From Phycisphaerae bacterium (GTDB taxonomy: Bacteria; Planctomycetota; Phycisphaerae; Phycisphaerales; UBA1924), in NCBI GenBank assembly GCA_030432255.1, contig JAUIHS010000032.1:1-40755 (forward strand): a stretch of 40,755 bases of DNA, in the 5' to 3' direction. A program made the translations under genes and the position numbers. Below the pieces are notes generated by a model. The model saw only the letters and a list, made by a program, of their open reading frames with translations, was not told where the DNA came from and searched no databases. Below are positions 22,781 to 31,178 of this stretch, in pieces; positions within the stretch are counted from its first letter, which is position 1, and every line of letters starts with the position of its first letter.

Positions 22781-23646
22781 TGAATGACTGGCCTGGCCAG
22801 AATCCGCACGAATTCGACGAGCCGTTCCCCTTTGAGGCGAATGAGCCCGCCGATGATCATGCACCGATTGCCGGTGATGACATTGCCGACCATGCCATCC
22901 CTGATGACGTCGTCGATGCGTTTCTTCGTGATACCGATCCCGACGCATCTTCAGCGGACTCCATCGATGACTTCTTTGCCACGCAGAGAGCCGTCGACGC
23001 GCTCCGCAGACCCGTGACGACCCCCGATCACACCAGCGAGATTCTTGATGCCGTCGCCCGCCAGCGCGGCTGGCTCTCGGCGCCTGCCCGCCGACGGGTT
23101 GTCGTCGGACGCTACGCGGCCGCCGGACTCCTCCTTGGCCTGGTCGCCGGCGCGCTCATCAGCCAGCGTCTTGCGCCCGATGCACTTGAATTCGTCGATC
23201 GCCCCACGCCGGTGACCGACTTTGTTGAGTCAGGTACCGAGTTTCGCGCGAATGCTGCCGGCACGTTTGATGACATCGGCAAGGTCCTCGGCATCATCCC
23301 GACCGAGCCGGTGGCGGAACCTCCCGCGTCGAACAATGAATCGAGCATCGTGGTCAGCATCACGAGCACTGAGGCCAGGACGGATGATGAGTCATTCGTG
23401 CGGCAACTCAACGGCCGGATTGCGACGATGACCATTTCCGACCCGCGCTTTCCGGTCGGCGATCTGCCGCCGGGCATCACGATCGTGCGCCTGGTCGAAC
23501 AGAACGCCGGATGCGATGATGGCCCAGAGGCCTCATCTGCAGTTGGATCGGTCAACCCCGAAGTCCATTGCCGGTATACATGGTCCGGCCCCTTTGAACC
23601 TCCGGCGGAGACCCATGAGGATCTGCTCGAATCCATCAGTCGCTGA
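22780..23646 (+). CDS. Membrane protein, probable anti-sigma factor
   Basis: A 288-residue single-pass protein. The N-terminal ~105 residues are acidic and cytoplasmic, containing 'DDFFATQRAVDALRRPV' and 'TSEILDAVARQRGWL', helices like those by which anti-sigma domains grip their sigma factors. One membrane helix, 'YAAAGLLLGLVAGALISQRL', lies at about 112-131, and a ~155-residue outer domain follows. There is no zinc HxxxCxxC motif, so it would be a non-zinc class. The role is inferred from position: it starts on the last base of the sigma gene's stop codon (TGATG). It has no recognised sequence family that I can name. Confidence 0.7.
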   Translation: MNDWPGQNPHEFDEPFPFEANEPADDHAPIAGDDIADHAIPDDVVDAFLRDTDPDASSADSIDDFFATQRAVDALRRPVTTPDHTSEILDAVARQRGWLSAPARRRVVVGRYAAAGLLLGLVAGALISQRLAPDALEFVDRPTPVTDFVESGTEFRANAAGTFDDIGKVLGIIPTEPVAEPPASNNESSIVVSITSTEARTDDESFVRQLNGRIATMTISDPRFPVGDLPPGITIVRLVEQNAGCDDGPEASSAVGSVNPEVHCRYTWSGPFEPPAETHEDLLESISR

Positions 23647-23650
23647 CCTC

Positions 23651-25210
23651 ATGCCCCGACACATGACGCCGTCTCGCGCCCTCCTCGCAGCTATCGCAGC
23701 GCTCCTCTTGATGGTGATGCCCGCCAATGTGACGGCGCAACAGCGTCATACCGTCTTCGCGACCGCCACGGAACTCCCGACCGACGTCGACATGGTCTTT
23801 GCTCTCGCAGATGCCGCTTCCATTCGACAGGGCCCCGAAGGCGAGCGACTCGAACAGCTCATCACCGCCGTCCTCCCACTCCAGCCACTCTCCGCCCAAT
23901 TGAGGGAGCGCTGGGGTGCGCTTGCACACGCGCTCGACTACGACCGACCGGACGTCATGTTCGACGATGTCTTCGGTGAACGCGTCGTCATCGCTTCTCG
24001 ATTCACGCCGCAGGGACACCAGGCCACCGTGCTGATCACGGACATCAGCCCCGCGGTCGAAGCACGCATACGGCGGACACTTGAGACCGTACCCAGACGC
24101 ATACACGCCAACACCAACATCCTGCGCCCCAAGGTCGATCCGCAGTTCAGTCTTGCCATTCGCAATCGCGGCAACGCGACCAAGCTCTACATGACGCTTG
24201 CGGCTCACGAGGAACTCCTGGAAGACGTCCTGGACCTGACTCTGGATCGTCCGGCGCGCACGCTCGCGACTACCGATGCGTACCTGGAACTCGCCGCGCT
24301 TCATCGTGATCCCGCCGCCTACCTGTACCTCTCCGACCGAGCCCTTCCCGGAGCGCAGACCCGTCTCACGGCTGTCTTTGCGCCCGGCGAGGAGAACGGG
24401 ACCTTCGAGACGCGGTTCTCCAGCCACCTCGGAAACGACCCGGAGAACCCCGGCCCGACCCCCGCAGCCTGGCCCGCCGGCATCTACGACGCATGGAAGG
24501 ACCGGGCGAATGTACTCATCCTTGGTGGGCCTGCGATCGAGAACTTCATCCGCCCGATGATCGCAGAGTTGTTCCCGGGACTGACGCTTCCTTCGGCACA
24601 TATCGTGAACGAACACGGACTCGGACAACGCCGGGCTTTCATCGTCGCCCCCGCGGCGGCGCGGCCGGGACAGATCGATATGGCTTGGGTTACAGAGATC
24701 CATGATGTGGATCGCATTGCACGACTGGGTGACGAAGTCGTCGAGCAGCAACTGCAACGGGCCGATCCGGATCCACCGGAGCAGAAGTTCCGCATGCGCT
24801 TTGACGGGATGTTCCCGGAGGCCGTGCGACTCGCGAGTGTGACCGACGCCGTGCCCTACACCAGCACTGTGGCATGGAACTATCGCCGCGCCGCGCCTGG
24901 CAGAGGCGCCATCCGACCGGACCAGGACGACGACAGGGGATGGTGGACATGGGGATGTGGACGTGGCCTGGTGACTGACTTCGGAGAGACTGTGGCTGAG
25001 CCCACTCCTGATGCTCCGGGTATGCCGCAACTCTCTGTCGGCGTGATCCACTTCGACCAGTTGAAGCAGCACCTCGACGGCCGCAATCCGCGTCGCCTCA
25101 ATACATTGGTTCAGCGAGCCGCATCAACGATCGACACGCTCTCCTGGAAGACCTATCAACAGGAAGCCGGTCGTATCATCGGGAGTGCCACCATTCACTT
25201 CCGTGACTGA
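23651..25210 (+). CDS. Secreted protein of unknown function, third gene of the sigma unit
   Basis: A 519-residue exported protein, not recognised. A signal peptide covers about residues 1-29 ('PSRALLAAIAALLLMVMP', ending 'ANVTAQQ'). The body is soluble, alpha/beta in look, with 'ELPTDVDMVFALADAASIRQ' near the start and 'VFGERVVIASRF' further on. This start is reminiscent of planctomycete proteins that evaluate a stored quantity (DUF3352-like), but I do not claim the family. No catalytic motif is evident. The ATG at 23651 is 4 bases after the anti-sigma stop; an ATG 12 bases later is possible. Its place in the operon suggests a function outside the cell membrane linked to the sigma/anti-sigma pair. 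Confidence 0.75.
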   Translation: MPRHMTPSRALLAAIAALLLMVMPANVTAQQRHTVFATATELPTDVDMVFALADAASIRQGPEGERLEQLITAVLPLQPLSAQLRERWGALAHALDYDRPDVMFDDVFGERVVIASRFTPQGHQATVLITDISPAVEARIRRTLETVPRRIHANTNILRPKVDPQFSLAIRNRGNATKLYMTLAAHEELLEDVLDLTLDRPARTLATTDAYLELAALHRDPAAYLYLSDRALPGAQTRLTAVFAPGEENGTFETRFSSHLGNDPENPGPTPAAWPAGIYDAWKDRANVLILGGPAIENFIRPMIAELFPGLTLPSAHIVNEHGLGQRRAFIVAPAAARPGQIDMAWVTEIHDVDRIARLGDEVVEQQLQRADPDPPEQKFRMRFDGMFPEAVRLASVTDAVPYTSTVAWNYRRAAPGRGAIRPDQDDDRGWWTWGCGRGLVTDFGETVAEPTPDAPGMPQLSVGVIHFDQLKQHLDGRNPRRLNTLVQRAASTIDTLSWKTYQQEAGRIIGSATIHFRD

Positions 25211-25291
25211 TGCGAAGGAGAGCGGGATCGCCTGATGTACCGCGAGCCGCCGCCAGCTGGTAGGATCGGGTATACCTGCTGGAGATTCACG

Positions 25292-25762
25292 ATGCGGATG
25301 CTCCTCGTCATTCTTACCATCGTCGCACGCATCACGGCACTCCTCTCGCTCATTCCGACCGTCAGCGCATTCCTCTACCTGATCCGGAACCCATCCGGCT
25401 CGGTGGGGGTCTACGGCTATCGCAACTCGCTGGAAGAACCCTGGCTCCATCCGATGACCTTCTCAGGACTGGTCGGTCTGATCATCGCCGTCGTTGTCAT
25501 TCCTGGTGTGCCGCTCTGCGTCGGTGTCACTTTGATGCGACGCTCCCCCGCCCGTCGATGTGCTGCCGCTTACGCCCTCCTGGCGCTGTGGCTCGCGGCT
25601 TGGGTCTACGGATTCGGTCGGATGGCGATCACGTTCGGCGAAGGCTCAGACGGCTGGCGACTCGCGGGTCTGGGCCTGTCGACGCTGGCACTCGCGGGGG
25701 CCGCCGTCGGCACCTTGAATGCCGTCCGGCGGGCCAGGGCGAGCGCTCTCGACGCTGGCTGA
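25292..25762 (+). CDS. Small four-helix membrane protein, unknown function
   Basis: A 156-residue protein with about four predicted membrane helices: 'LLVILTIVARITALLSLIPT', 'FSGLVGLIIAVVVIPGVPLC', 'AAYALLALWLAAWVYGFG' and 'GLGLSTLALAGAAVGTL'. I see no catalytic or transport signature. GGAG at 25281-25284 is 7 bases before the ATG at 25292, which fixes that start over an upstream in-frame ATG. It lies 81 bases after the secreted protein on the same strand and may or may not belong to the sigma unit. Confidence 0.65.
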   Translation: MRMLLVILTIVARITALLSLIPTVSAFLYLIRNPSGSVGVYGYRNSLEEPWLHPMTFSGLVGLIIAVVVIPGVPLCVGVTLMRRSPARRCAAAYALLALWLAAWVYGFGRMAITFGEGSDGWRLAGLGLSTLALAGAAVGTLNAVRRARASALDAG

Positions 25763-25899
25763 ACGTTTCGCAGAAACATCTGCAAGATTTCCCCTCCAAC
25801 CTGATAGAAATCAGCTTCCCGGTCAGAGCAGGGGTGTATCGCGGCACATTGCCGCCCGACACCAACAACCGCCTCGCTTCAGCGAGAAGGAGACCAGCG

Positions 25900-27741
25900 A
25901 TGACCAGCCTCAACTCACGAATCCTCTCTGTTGTCTGCCTTGCCGGCGCGGCGGGCTCCGTCGCCAACGCGGACGACTACCGTCGCTACTTCGTACCGGA
26001 CTACGACCAGGTGCGTGGTGAGATCTTTGACGTGGAGGGTCTGCCCGGCAACGGCGTGGCGTACTGCTCACCGACGGCTGCGACGAATCACTTCAGCTAC
26101 ATCGCGAAGCGCGGCTTCCCTCAGCTTGTCCCGGGCCCTGATGACTACGGCCCGGACGCTCCCTCTGAGAATTACAACGCCCTGAGCAACTGGATTGAAC
26201 TGGTCGGTGACCAGTTCGGCACGGATCCGGTCGACGGCACCCAGAACTCGCTCGCCGGCTACCAGGCCATCCTTGAGAATGGTGCTCCGGGCCAGTTCAC
26301 GATCACCCGCCTCTATCCGAACGGCACCTGGGCGCCCCGTGCCAGCCACCTCGTCCTTCACGCCGTGACGGGTGGGCTGGTGAACATGGGCATCGGCTGG
26401 TGGTCCTGGAACTCGGACCTGCAGCGTTTCGAGCGCAACGGTGGTCATGTCGTGACACTCAATGGCGTCGACGACTACGAGACCACCTCACCCACGATGC
26501 GCTGGCGTGACCCCGCCTCCGATGAAGGCAACATGTTCTTCCAGTCCGACTTCTCGACCAGCGCCTCCGACACGGCGGCGACCACCGCCAACTTCGACGG
26601 TGACATCCGAACCCAGGACCGTCTGACCGGCTACAACAGCCCGGCGTTCATCGACGGCTACTTCGTGATTCGGCCCAAGTTCGTGATCATTCCGAACTTC
26701 CCGAACAACGGCTTTGACATCGTGACCCCGGAGCCAATCGTTCCCGATGGACCGTCGTTCGACAGTTTCTCCCTTCCCGGCCAGCCGGGCCAGGTCTGCC
26801 CGGGCGAGGACCTGATCAGCGTGCTCGCCACGAGTGTTCAGCCCGGATCCGGCGATCACGAGTTCTTCCGTTTCGACATCGGTCTCGGCACCACGACCCC
26901 CGTCGGCCTCATCCTCCCCGGCGTCCAGAAGGTCCGCGAGGCCGGTGGCCGGATGACCTGCCTTTCCAACGGTCAGATCCAGCAGTTCGATCTCGGTGGT
27001 TCCGCTCCCGAGCCTCTGGGCAGCAGCGCCGCAGGAATGCAGGACTTCGACATTGCCAACGGACAGACCACGGCCCTGAGCGTCACTCTCGAATACCTCG
27101 TCCTCTCCACCTTCATGGCGGTCGAGAGCCGTCATCCGCTGCCCAATCCGGCGGCGATCGGTCCCGACGCCAGGATGGACCACGGCCCTGACGGCACGCT
27201 CTGGATCTTCTCCGGCGACAAGGGCTACGAGTACGCCTTCGGTTCTCGCGGCGACAACCTCGAAGTCATCGACACGTTTGATGCTTCCGCCGTCTTCGGC
27301 ACCACGGGCGACATCGAGAGCGTACAGGTTGAGCAGAACGGCTGGATCACGGCGAGCATCGGCGGCGAGCTCTACTCTGCCTACCCGACCGAAGAGACCC
27401 GTCCGCACTTCTGGACCTGGCATGGCGACCGCTTCAACGGGATCGACACCAGCAGCGGCTCATGGGCCGTCTCCGAAAGCAGCACGAATTTCGACGCAGC
27501 CGTGCACACGACCCCCAAGTGGCGCGATGTCCTTCCCACCGAATTCCTCCCGCCGGTTGCAGAGTGCCCGTGGGACCTGGACCGCGACGGCCTGACGACG
27601 TTCGCTGACCTCAACATCGTCCTCGAGAACTGGGGCCACGTCGGCTTCCCGGAAGACCCGGGTGACGTGAACGGCGACGGACTCGTGAACTTCGATGACC
27701 TCAACGAAGTGCTCAACCACTGGGGCGAGCGTTGCGAATGA
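25900..27741 (+). CDS. Secreted C39-like cysteine peptidase with C-terminal dockerin-like module
   Basis: A 613-residue exported protein. The signal peptide covers about residues 1-25 ('LSVVCLAGAAGSVANAD'). The N-terminal domain resembles the papain-like C39 fold: 'GVAYCSPTAATNHFSYIAK' (candidate nucleophile Cys 56), 'NGGHVVTLNGVDDYE' (His 183), and an Asp in 'RWRDPASDEG' (about 204). The middle (about 250-550) has repeats that look like a beta-propeller or sandwich. The last ~55 residues carry two EF-hand-like loops, 'DLDRDGLTTFADLNIVLENW' and 'DVNGDGLVNFDDLNEVLNHW', a dockerin type I layout. The peptidase assignment is by motif only. AGAAGGAG is 7 bases before the ATG. A strong terminator follows. 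Confidence 0.75.
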   Translation: MTSLNSRILSVVCLAGAAGSVANADDYRRYFVPDYDQVRGEIFDVEGLPGNGVAYCSPTAATNHFSYIAKRGFPQLVPGPDDYGPDAPSENYNALSNWIELVGDQFGTDPVDGTQNSLAGYQAILENGAPGQFTITRLYPNGTWAPRASHLVLHAVTGGLVNMGIGWWSWNSDLQRFERNGGHVVTLNGVDDYETTSPTMRWRDPASDEGNMFFQSDFSTSASDTAATTANFDGDIRTQDRLTGYNSPAFIDGYFVIRPKFVIIPNFPNNGFDIVTPEPIVPDGPSFDSFSLPGQPGQVCPGEDLISVLATSVQPGSGDHEFFRFDIGLGTTTPVGLILPGVQKVREAGGRMTCLSNGQIQQFDLGGSAPEPLGSSAAGMQDFDIANGQTTALSVTLEYLVLSTFMAVESRHPLPNPAAIGPDARMDHGPDGTLWIFSGDKGYEYAFGSRGDNLEVIDTFDASAVFGTTGDIESVQVEQNGWITASIGGELYSAYPTEETRPHFWTWHGDRFNGIDTSSGSWAVSESSTNFDAAVHTTPKWRDVLPTEFLPPVAECPWDLDRDGLTTFADLNIVLENWGHVGFPEDPGDVNGDGLVNFDDLNEVLNHWGERCE

Positions 27742-27767
27742 CGTGAGTGATAGTGCCTCGCTTACTC

Positions 27768-27806
27768 AACCGGCCGACCCTCACAGGGGTCGGCCGGTTC
27801 TCGTTT
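27768..27806 (+). terminator. Rho-independent terminator after the dockerin peptidase gene
   Basis: A perfect 13-base-pair stem (AACCGGCCGACCC / GGGTCGGCCGGTT) with a TCACAG loop is followed by CTCGTTTT. It begins 27 bases after the stop codon. It separates this gene from mgtC, whose start is only about 20 bases beyond the T-run. Confidence 0.85.
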
Positions 27807-27826
27807 TCGAGAGTATCCTGTTCCAC

Positions 27827-28309
27827 ATGGAACTCACGATTCAACCTCCCGCGACATGGTGGGAACTGGCGATTCGGCTGGTCGTCGCCTTGCTGCTTGG
27901 AGCAGTTGTCGGGTGGGACCGCGAGCGGCGACATCGCCCCGCCGGCTTTCGTACCCACATGGCGGTAGCGCTCGGCTCCTGCGGCTTCACTGTGTTGGGC
28001 CTGTTGCCCGTCGTCGACGCCTCCGGTGCACCCTTGCCACTGGACCCGCTCCGAGTCATGGCTGGCGTGATCGGAGGCGTTGGGTTCCTCGGCGCCGGAG
28101 CCATCATCCAGTCGGGCGGGCAGGTACACGGCCTCACGACCGCCGCCGGCCTCTGGGTGATCGCCGCAGTCGGTATGGCAGCAGGAGCAGGAGCCTTTCT
28201 GGTTGCCGCCATCCTCTCGGTTCTCACCTTCGCGACGCTGGTCTTCGCCTCCGGGATCTCGGAGAACATCGAGAAGGATGGTGATGCGGAACTGCCGGAG
28301 GACGACTGA
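27827..28309 (+). CDS. MgtC/SapB-family inner-membrane protein
   Basis: A 160-residue membrane protein. Family hallmarks are 'LVVALLLGAVVGWDRERRH' (first helix with the conserved Gly and Arg-Glu-Arg), 'GFRTHMAVALGSCGF', 'RVMAGVIGGVGFLGAGAII' and 'GLTTAAGLWVIAAVGMAAG'. MgtC relatives inhibit F-ATP synthase in enterobacterial pathogens and serve in magnesium limitation; many environmental versions have unknown function. The extended C-terminal domain of virulence-type MgtC is absent. The gene starts just behind a terminator. It converges with the DUF1294 gene, with 15 bases between stops. Confidence 0.88.
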   Translation: MELTIQPPATWWELAIRLVVALLLGAVVGWDRERRHRPAGFRTHMAVALGSCGFTVLGLLPVVDASGAPLPLDPLRVMAGVIGGVGFLGAGAIIQSGGQVHGLTTAAGLWVIAAVGMAAGAGAFLVAAILSVLTFATLVFASGISENIEKDGDAELPEDD

Positions 28310-28324
28310 TTCGAGAGTCTGGGG

Positions 28325-28606
28325 TCATCTCAGGGCCAGCCAGCCCGCGACAGCGGCAATGGCAAGGTGCACCACGACGATCAGCCAGTACTTGACCTGG
28401 TAGCTCACTTTCCGGTTCTTGTGACGAAGGGACCGCTGAGCGACCAGGCCGCCGGGCCATCCACCGGCAGCGTCGCACAGCAAGAGTGTCCGCTCGCGGG
28501 TCCGCCAGCCATCCCGCCGCGCGGCTCGCTTGTCCCACGCATAAACGGCGAACGTGATCAATGAGGACAGGGCATACCACGCGGCGATGAACAGGAGCAC
28601 TCGCAT
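28325..28606 (-). CDS. DUF1294-family small membrane protein
   Basis: A 93-residue membrane protein with the DUF1294 pattern: a first helix 'LLFIAAWYALSSLITFAVYA', then 'DKRAARRDGWRTRE' (the conserved 'WDK-A' block), 'LCDAAGGWPGGLVAQRSLRH' and 'KVSYQVKYWLIVVVHLAIA'. The function of the family is unknown. Its ATG is one base beyond the stop of the upstream isomerase gene on the same strand, so translation is probably coupled. Confidence 0.85.
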   Translation of the reverse strand: MRVLLFIAAWYALSSLITFAVYAWDKRAARRDGWRTRERTLLLCDAAGGWPGGLVAQRSLRHKNRKVSYQVKYWLIVVVHLAIAAVAGWLALR

Positions 28607-28607
28607 G

Positions 28608-29369
28608 TCAGCCCAGTCGCATCCGCCCGGCGGCGCGTTCGCGCAGGCGCGGCGCCAGGTCCCAGCCATGCTGCAGGCCGCGGACGTCAACCACAACCGG
28701 GCCCGCGTGGGCACAGGTGGATGCCGTCACGAGATACATGAGCAGGTCGAGGCGGCCATCACCCGCGGGCACGCGGCTCGACTCGTCCAGATCAGAGAGG
28801 CGGAGTGATGCGACCCGGTTCGCATGGACCGATACAGCGGCTGCAACATCCGCTGCGGGATCAGCAATCATCATCGTCGCAGGATCGACACCCACCCAGA
28901 CGTCGTTCGCACGGCCTGCATCGGGTGGCCAATGGTGATCTGCGATCCGACATGCGCATCGTTCTGCCGCGGCTGTCATGGTCGCGAGTTCACCGGCGAT
29001 GGCATCGTGCGCCGGCAGACTCACGGACAACACGGCATGCCCCTCTGTGAGCGGAGCCAGTTCGCCCGCGAACTCGATGGCATCAAGTACCGACTGCACG
29101 GCACGATCGACGTGCGCCGGATCGGTGAAGTGCTTCGACGGAATCCACAGGTCAACCCCTGAGAGGCGCAATTCGAATCGGCGGATCGTGGCTGCCAGGT
29201 CGCGCCGTGCGGACCGGTCGAAATCCCGCGGGCGTGACGTCAGGGCTGCGACATTGAGTTGCACGAAGCGGTAGCCCGCATCAGCGGTGCGACGCAGATC
29301 CGCCCTCAGGTCGCCGGAATCCAGACCGGCGAGGGCAAGGCTGAACGGGATGGTCGGCAGCGCGGACAT
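28608..29369 (-). CDS. Sugar-phosphate isomerase/epimerase-like TIM-barrel protein
   Basis: A 253-residue protein of the xylose-isomerase-like TIM-barrel (AP endonuclease family 2) superfamily. The N-terminus 'LRRTADAGYRFVQLNVAAL' is the usual first strand-helix, followed by 'LSGVDLWIPSKHF', 'HAVLSVSLPAH' and 'WVGVDPATMMIADPAADVAA'. The late strand 'VASLRLSDLDES' and the end 'GPVVVDVRGLQHG' complete the barrel. The usual metal-binding Glu in the middle strands is not obvious, so catalytic metal binding is uncertain. It is divergent from moaE and upstream of the DUF1294 gene. Confidence 0.7.
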   Translation of the reverse strand: MSALPTIPFSLALAGLDSGDLRADLRRTADAGYRFVQLNVAALTSRPRDFDRSARRDLAATIRRFELRLSGVDLWIPSKHFTDPAHVDRAVQSVLDAIEFAGELAPLTEGHAVLSVSLPAHDAIAGELATMTAAAERCACRIADHHWPPDAGRANDVWVGVDPATMMIADPAADVAAAVSVHANRVASLRLSDLDESSRVPAGDGRLDLLMYLVTASTCAHAGPVVVDVRGLQHGWDLAPRLRERAAGRMRLG

Positions 29370-29446
29370 CGGGCACCCTTGTACGCGAGCCTTCGCTCCC
29401 GTGCAAACGCCGCACGAACGCGCCCGGCGGGGGTATGATCCTCCTG

Positions 29447-29896
29447 ATGGCTGAGATTGATGTCCAACTGGTGCAGGGCCCCGTGAACGCGGATGACGCG
29501 TGCCCGCCGGTGCCCGATGGCTGCGGCGGCGAATGCATTTTCCTGGGTCGCACCCGAAGTGAGACGAATGACGTCCACGGAGGACTCATTGCGCTGGAGT
29601 ACGACGCCTACGGCCCGATGGCGGCAGGCGAGATTGCACGCCTGGCGCGCGAGGCGGCGGAGGCGTGCGATTGCTCGTACATCGGCGTTCGGCACAGTAT
29701 CGGTCGAGTCGCAGTGGGGGAGGCCAGTGTGCTCGTGCGAGTGCATGCCGGGCATCGCGACCAGGCATTTCGCGCATGCCGCCGCGTGATTGACGAGTTG
29801 AAGGCGTCAGCCCCGATCTGGAAGCGCGAGTGCTGGGAAGATGGCTCAACATGGCAGGATGGCACACCCGTCCCAGCCGGGGAGGACAACGGATGA
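29447..29896 (+). CDS. moaE: Molybdopterin synthase catalytic subunit MoaE
   Basis: A 149-residue MoaE, which with MoaD inserts the two sulfurs converting cyclic pyranopterin monophosphate to molybdopterin. Conserved blocks are 'GGECIFLGRTRSETN' (GxTR-like), 'GLIALEYDAYGPMA', 'HSIGRVAVGEASVLVRVHAG', and the catalytic lysine region 'IDELKASAPIWKRE', which matches the K-x-x-x-P-x-W-K-x-E pattern. No moaD lies next to it. The start at 29447 is chosen on homology; ATG 29435 is in frame. The gene begins a chain of five overlapping genes ending with recX. Confidence 0.92.
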   Translation: MAEIDVQLVQGPVNADDACPPVPDGCGGECIFLGRTRSETNDVHGGLIALEYDAYGPMAAGEIARLAREAAEACDCSYIGVRHSIGRVAVGEASVLVRVHAGHRDQAFRACRRVIDELKASAPIWKRECWEDGSTWQDGTPVPAGEDNG

Positions 29897-30459
29897 GATT
29901 CTGGACTCGCGCCACAACATTGCACCTTGCCGCGGCGGGATTCTGGCTTGCGGCCATCCTGTTCGTCGGGCTTGCTGCCGCGCTGGCTTTTCCGGTGATG
30001 AAGGATCTCAATCCGACGCTCCCGGGGTTCTCCGGTTACCCGGATGACCATTGGATCATTGCCGCGGGATACGTGACCAACCCTCTCTTCGGTGTGCTCC
30101 GCGTGGTCCAACTGGCCTGTCTCGCGGTATGCGGTGTGACGTTCCTGCTCACGGTTCGCAAGACGAAGGGGCGCGTCCTCTCCGGCGTCCGAGCGATTCT
30201 GCTCGTGCTGACTCTTGGGGCGGTGATATTCGATATCGCGGTCCTCTCCCCACGAATGCAGGGCGAACTCGCCGCATTCCGTGACGCTGCGCAGGCGGGC
30301 GATGTCGCGCTGGCAAATGCGCATCGGAGTGCATTTGACGCGGACCATCCACTCGGGCGTCGGTTGCTGGAAGGCGGCGCGCTGTGTGTACTCGGCCTTG
30401 TCGTGACAGGCTGGATCGCCAGCGGCCACAAGCGCACCGGGACTGAGGGTGATGGCTGA
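29893..30459 (+). CDS. Four-helix membrane protein of unknown function
   Basis: A 188-residue inner-membrane protein. Predicted helices are 'LHLAAAGFWLAAILFVGLAA', 'VLRVVQLACLAVCGVTFLL', 'AILLVLTLGAVIFDIAVL' and 'GALCVLGLVVTGWIA'. The pattern of an N-terminal helix, a proline-glycine loop and three more helices resembles DUF4149/TMEM205-like proteins, but I do not assert that family. Its ATG overlaps the moaE stop (ATGA), and its own stop overlaps the nth start (TGATG), so it is translated as part of the chain. Confidence 0.7.
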   Translation: MRFWTRATTLHLAAAGFWLAAILFVGLAAALAFPVMKDLNPTLPGFSGYPDDHWIIAAGYVTNPLFGVLRVVQLACLAVCGVTFLLTVRKTKGRVLSGVRAILLVLTLGAVIFDIAVLSPRMQGELAAFRDAAQAGDVALANAHRSAFDADHPLGRRLLEGGALCVLGLVVTGWIASGHKRTGTEGDG

Positions 30460-31178
30460 TGGCTCAGGCAAAGGTATCCAATCCTCGCGGCCTCGGAGAC
30501 ATTCCTTTTCAACTCCCGGAGGTCGCGGACACCGACAAGCGGCGTGCGCGGCGCCTGTACAAGTCACTTGCCGAACGGTATCCAGAAGCCCACTGCGAAC
30601 TGAACTACGGCAGCGCCCATGAGTTGCTTGTCGCGACAATCCTGAGTGCGCAGGCCACGGATGTCGGCGTCAACAAGGCCACTCCTGCTCTCTTCAAGGC
30701 GTTTCCCACGCCCGCCGACTACGCGGCCGTGACGCCAACGGACATCGAACCCTATATCAAGACGATCGGGTTGTTCCGAAACAAGGCGAAGTCCGTTCAC
30801 GCGGCCATGACAACGGTCGCCGACGAGTTTGACGGTGAGGTCCCGCAGACGATGGAGGACTTGCTCACCCTGCGCGGCGTCGCGCGGAAGACGGCCAACG
30901 TCGTGCTGGGGAACGCGTTCGGGATCAACATGGGCGTCGTTGTGGATACGCACGTCGAGCGCCTGTCGAAACGGTTCGGTCTCGTACCGGATGACGCCAC
31001 CGTGCAGCAGGTCGAGCGCCGGCTGATGGCACTCTTCCCACGCGACAAATGGTGCATGCTCAGTCACCTGCTCATCTTCCACGGAAGGCGGGTGTGCAAG
31101 GCTCGCGGCGGGCTTTGCCGTGAGGACTCGATCTGTCGCAGGTATTGCCGAGTTGGCAAAGGAGAAGCGGACACGTGA
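30459..31178 (+). CDS. nth: Endonuclease III (DNA glycosylase/AP lyase) with unusual Fe-S cysteine spacing
   Basis: A 239-residue base-excision repair enzyme that removes oxidised pyrimidines and cleaves the abasic site. The HhH motif and catalytic Lys are in 'LLTLRGVARKTANVVLGNAF', and the catalytic Asp in 'VVVDTHVERLSKRFGL'. 'LLVATILSAQATDVGVNKAT' is the family's N-terminal signature. The C-terminal cluster region reads C-KARGGL-C-REDSI-C-RRY-C, spacing 6-5-3 in place of the standard 6-2-5. Four cysteines remain, so a [4Fe-4S] cluster is still possible in altered geometry. The ~20-residue N-terminal extension is longer than in E. coli. The start shares one base with the previous stop. Confidence 0.93.
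   Translation: MAQAKVSNPRGLGDIPFQLPEVADTDKRRARRLYKSLAERYPEAHCELNYGSAHELLVATILSAQATDVGVNKATPALFKAFPTPADYAAVTPTDIEPYIKTIGLFRNKAKSVHAAMTTVADEFDGEVPQTMEDLLTLRGVARKTANVVLGNAFGINMGVVVDTHVERLSKRFGLVPDDATVQQVERRLMALFPRDKWCMLSHLLIFHGRRVCKARGGLCREDSICRRYCRVGKGEADT

Noticed and set aside
25558..25899. N-terminal extension of the C39-like peptidase upstream of 25900
   Set aside because: The extra codons overlap the membrane protein gene, show no homology, and a strong AGAAGGAG plus signal peptide mark the ATG at 25900.
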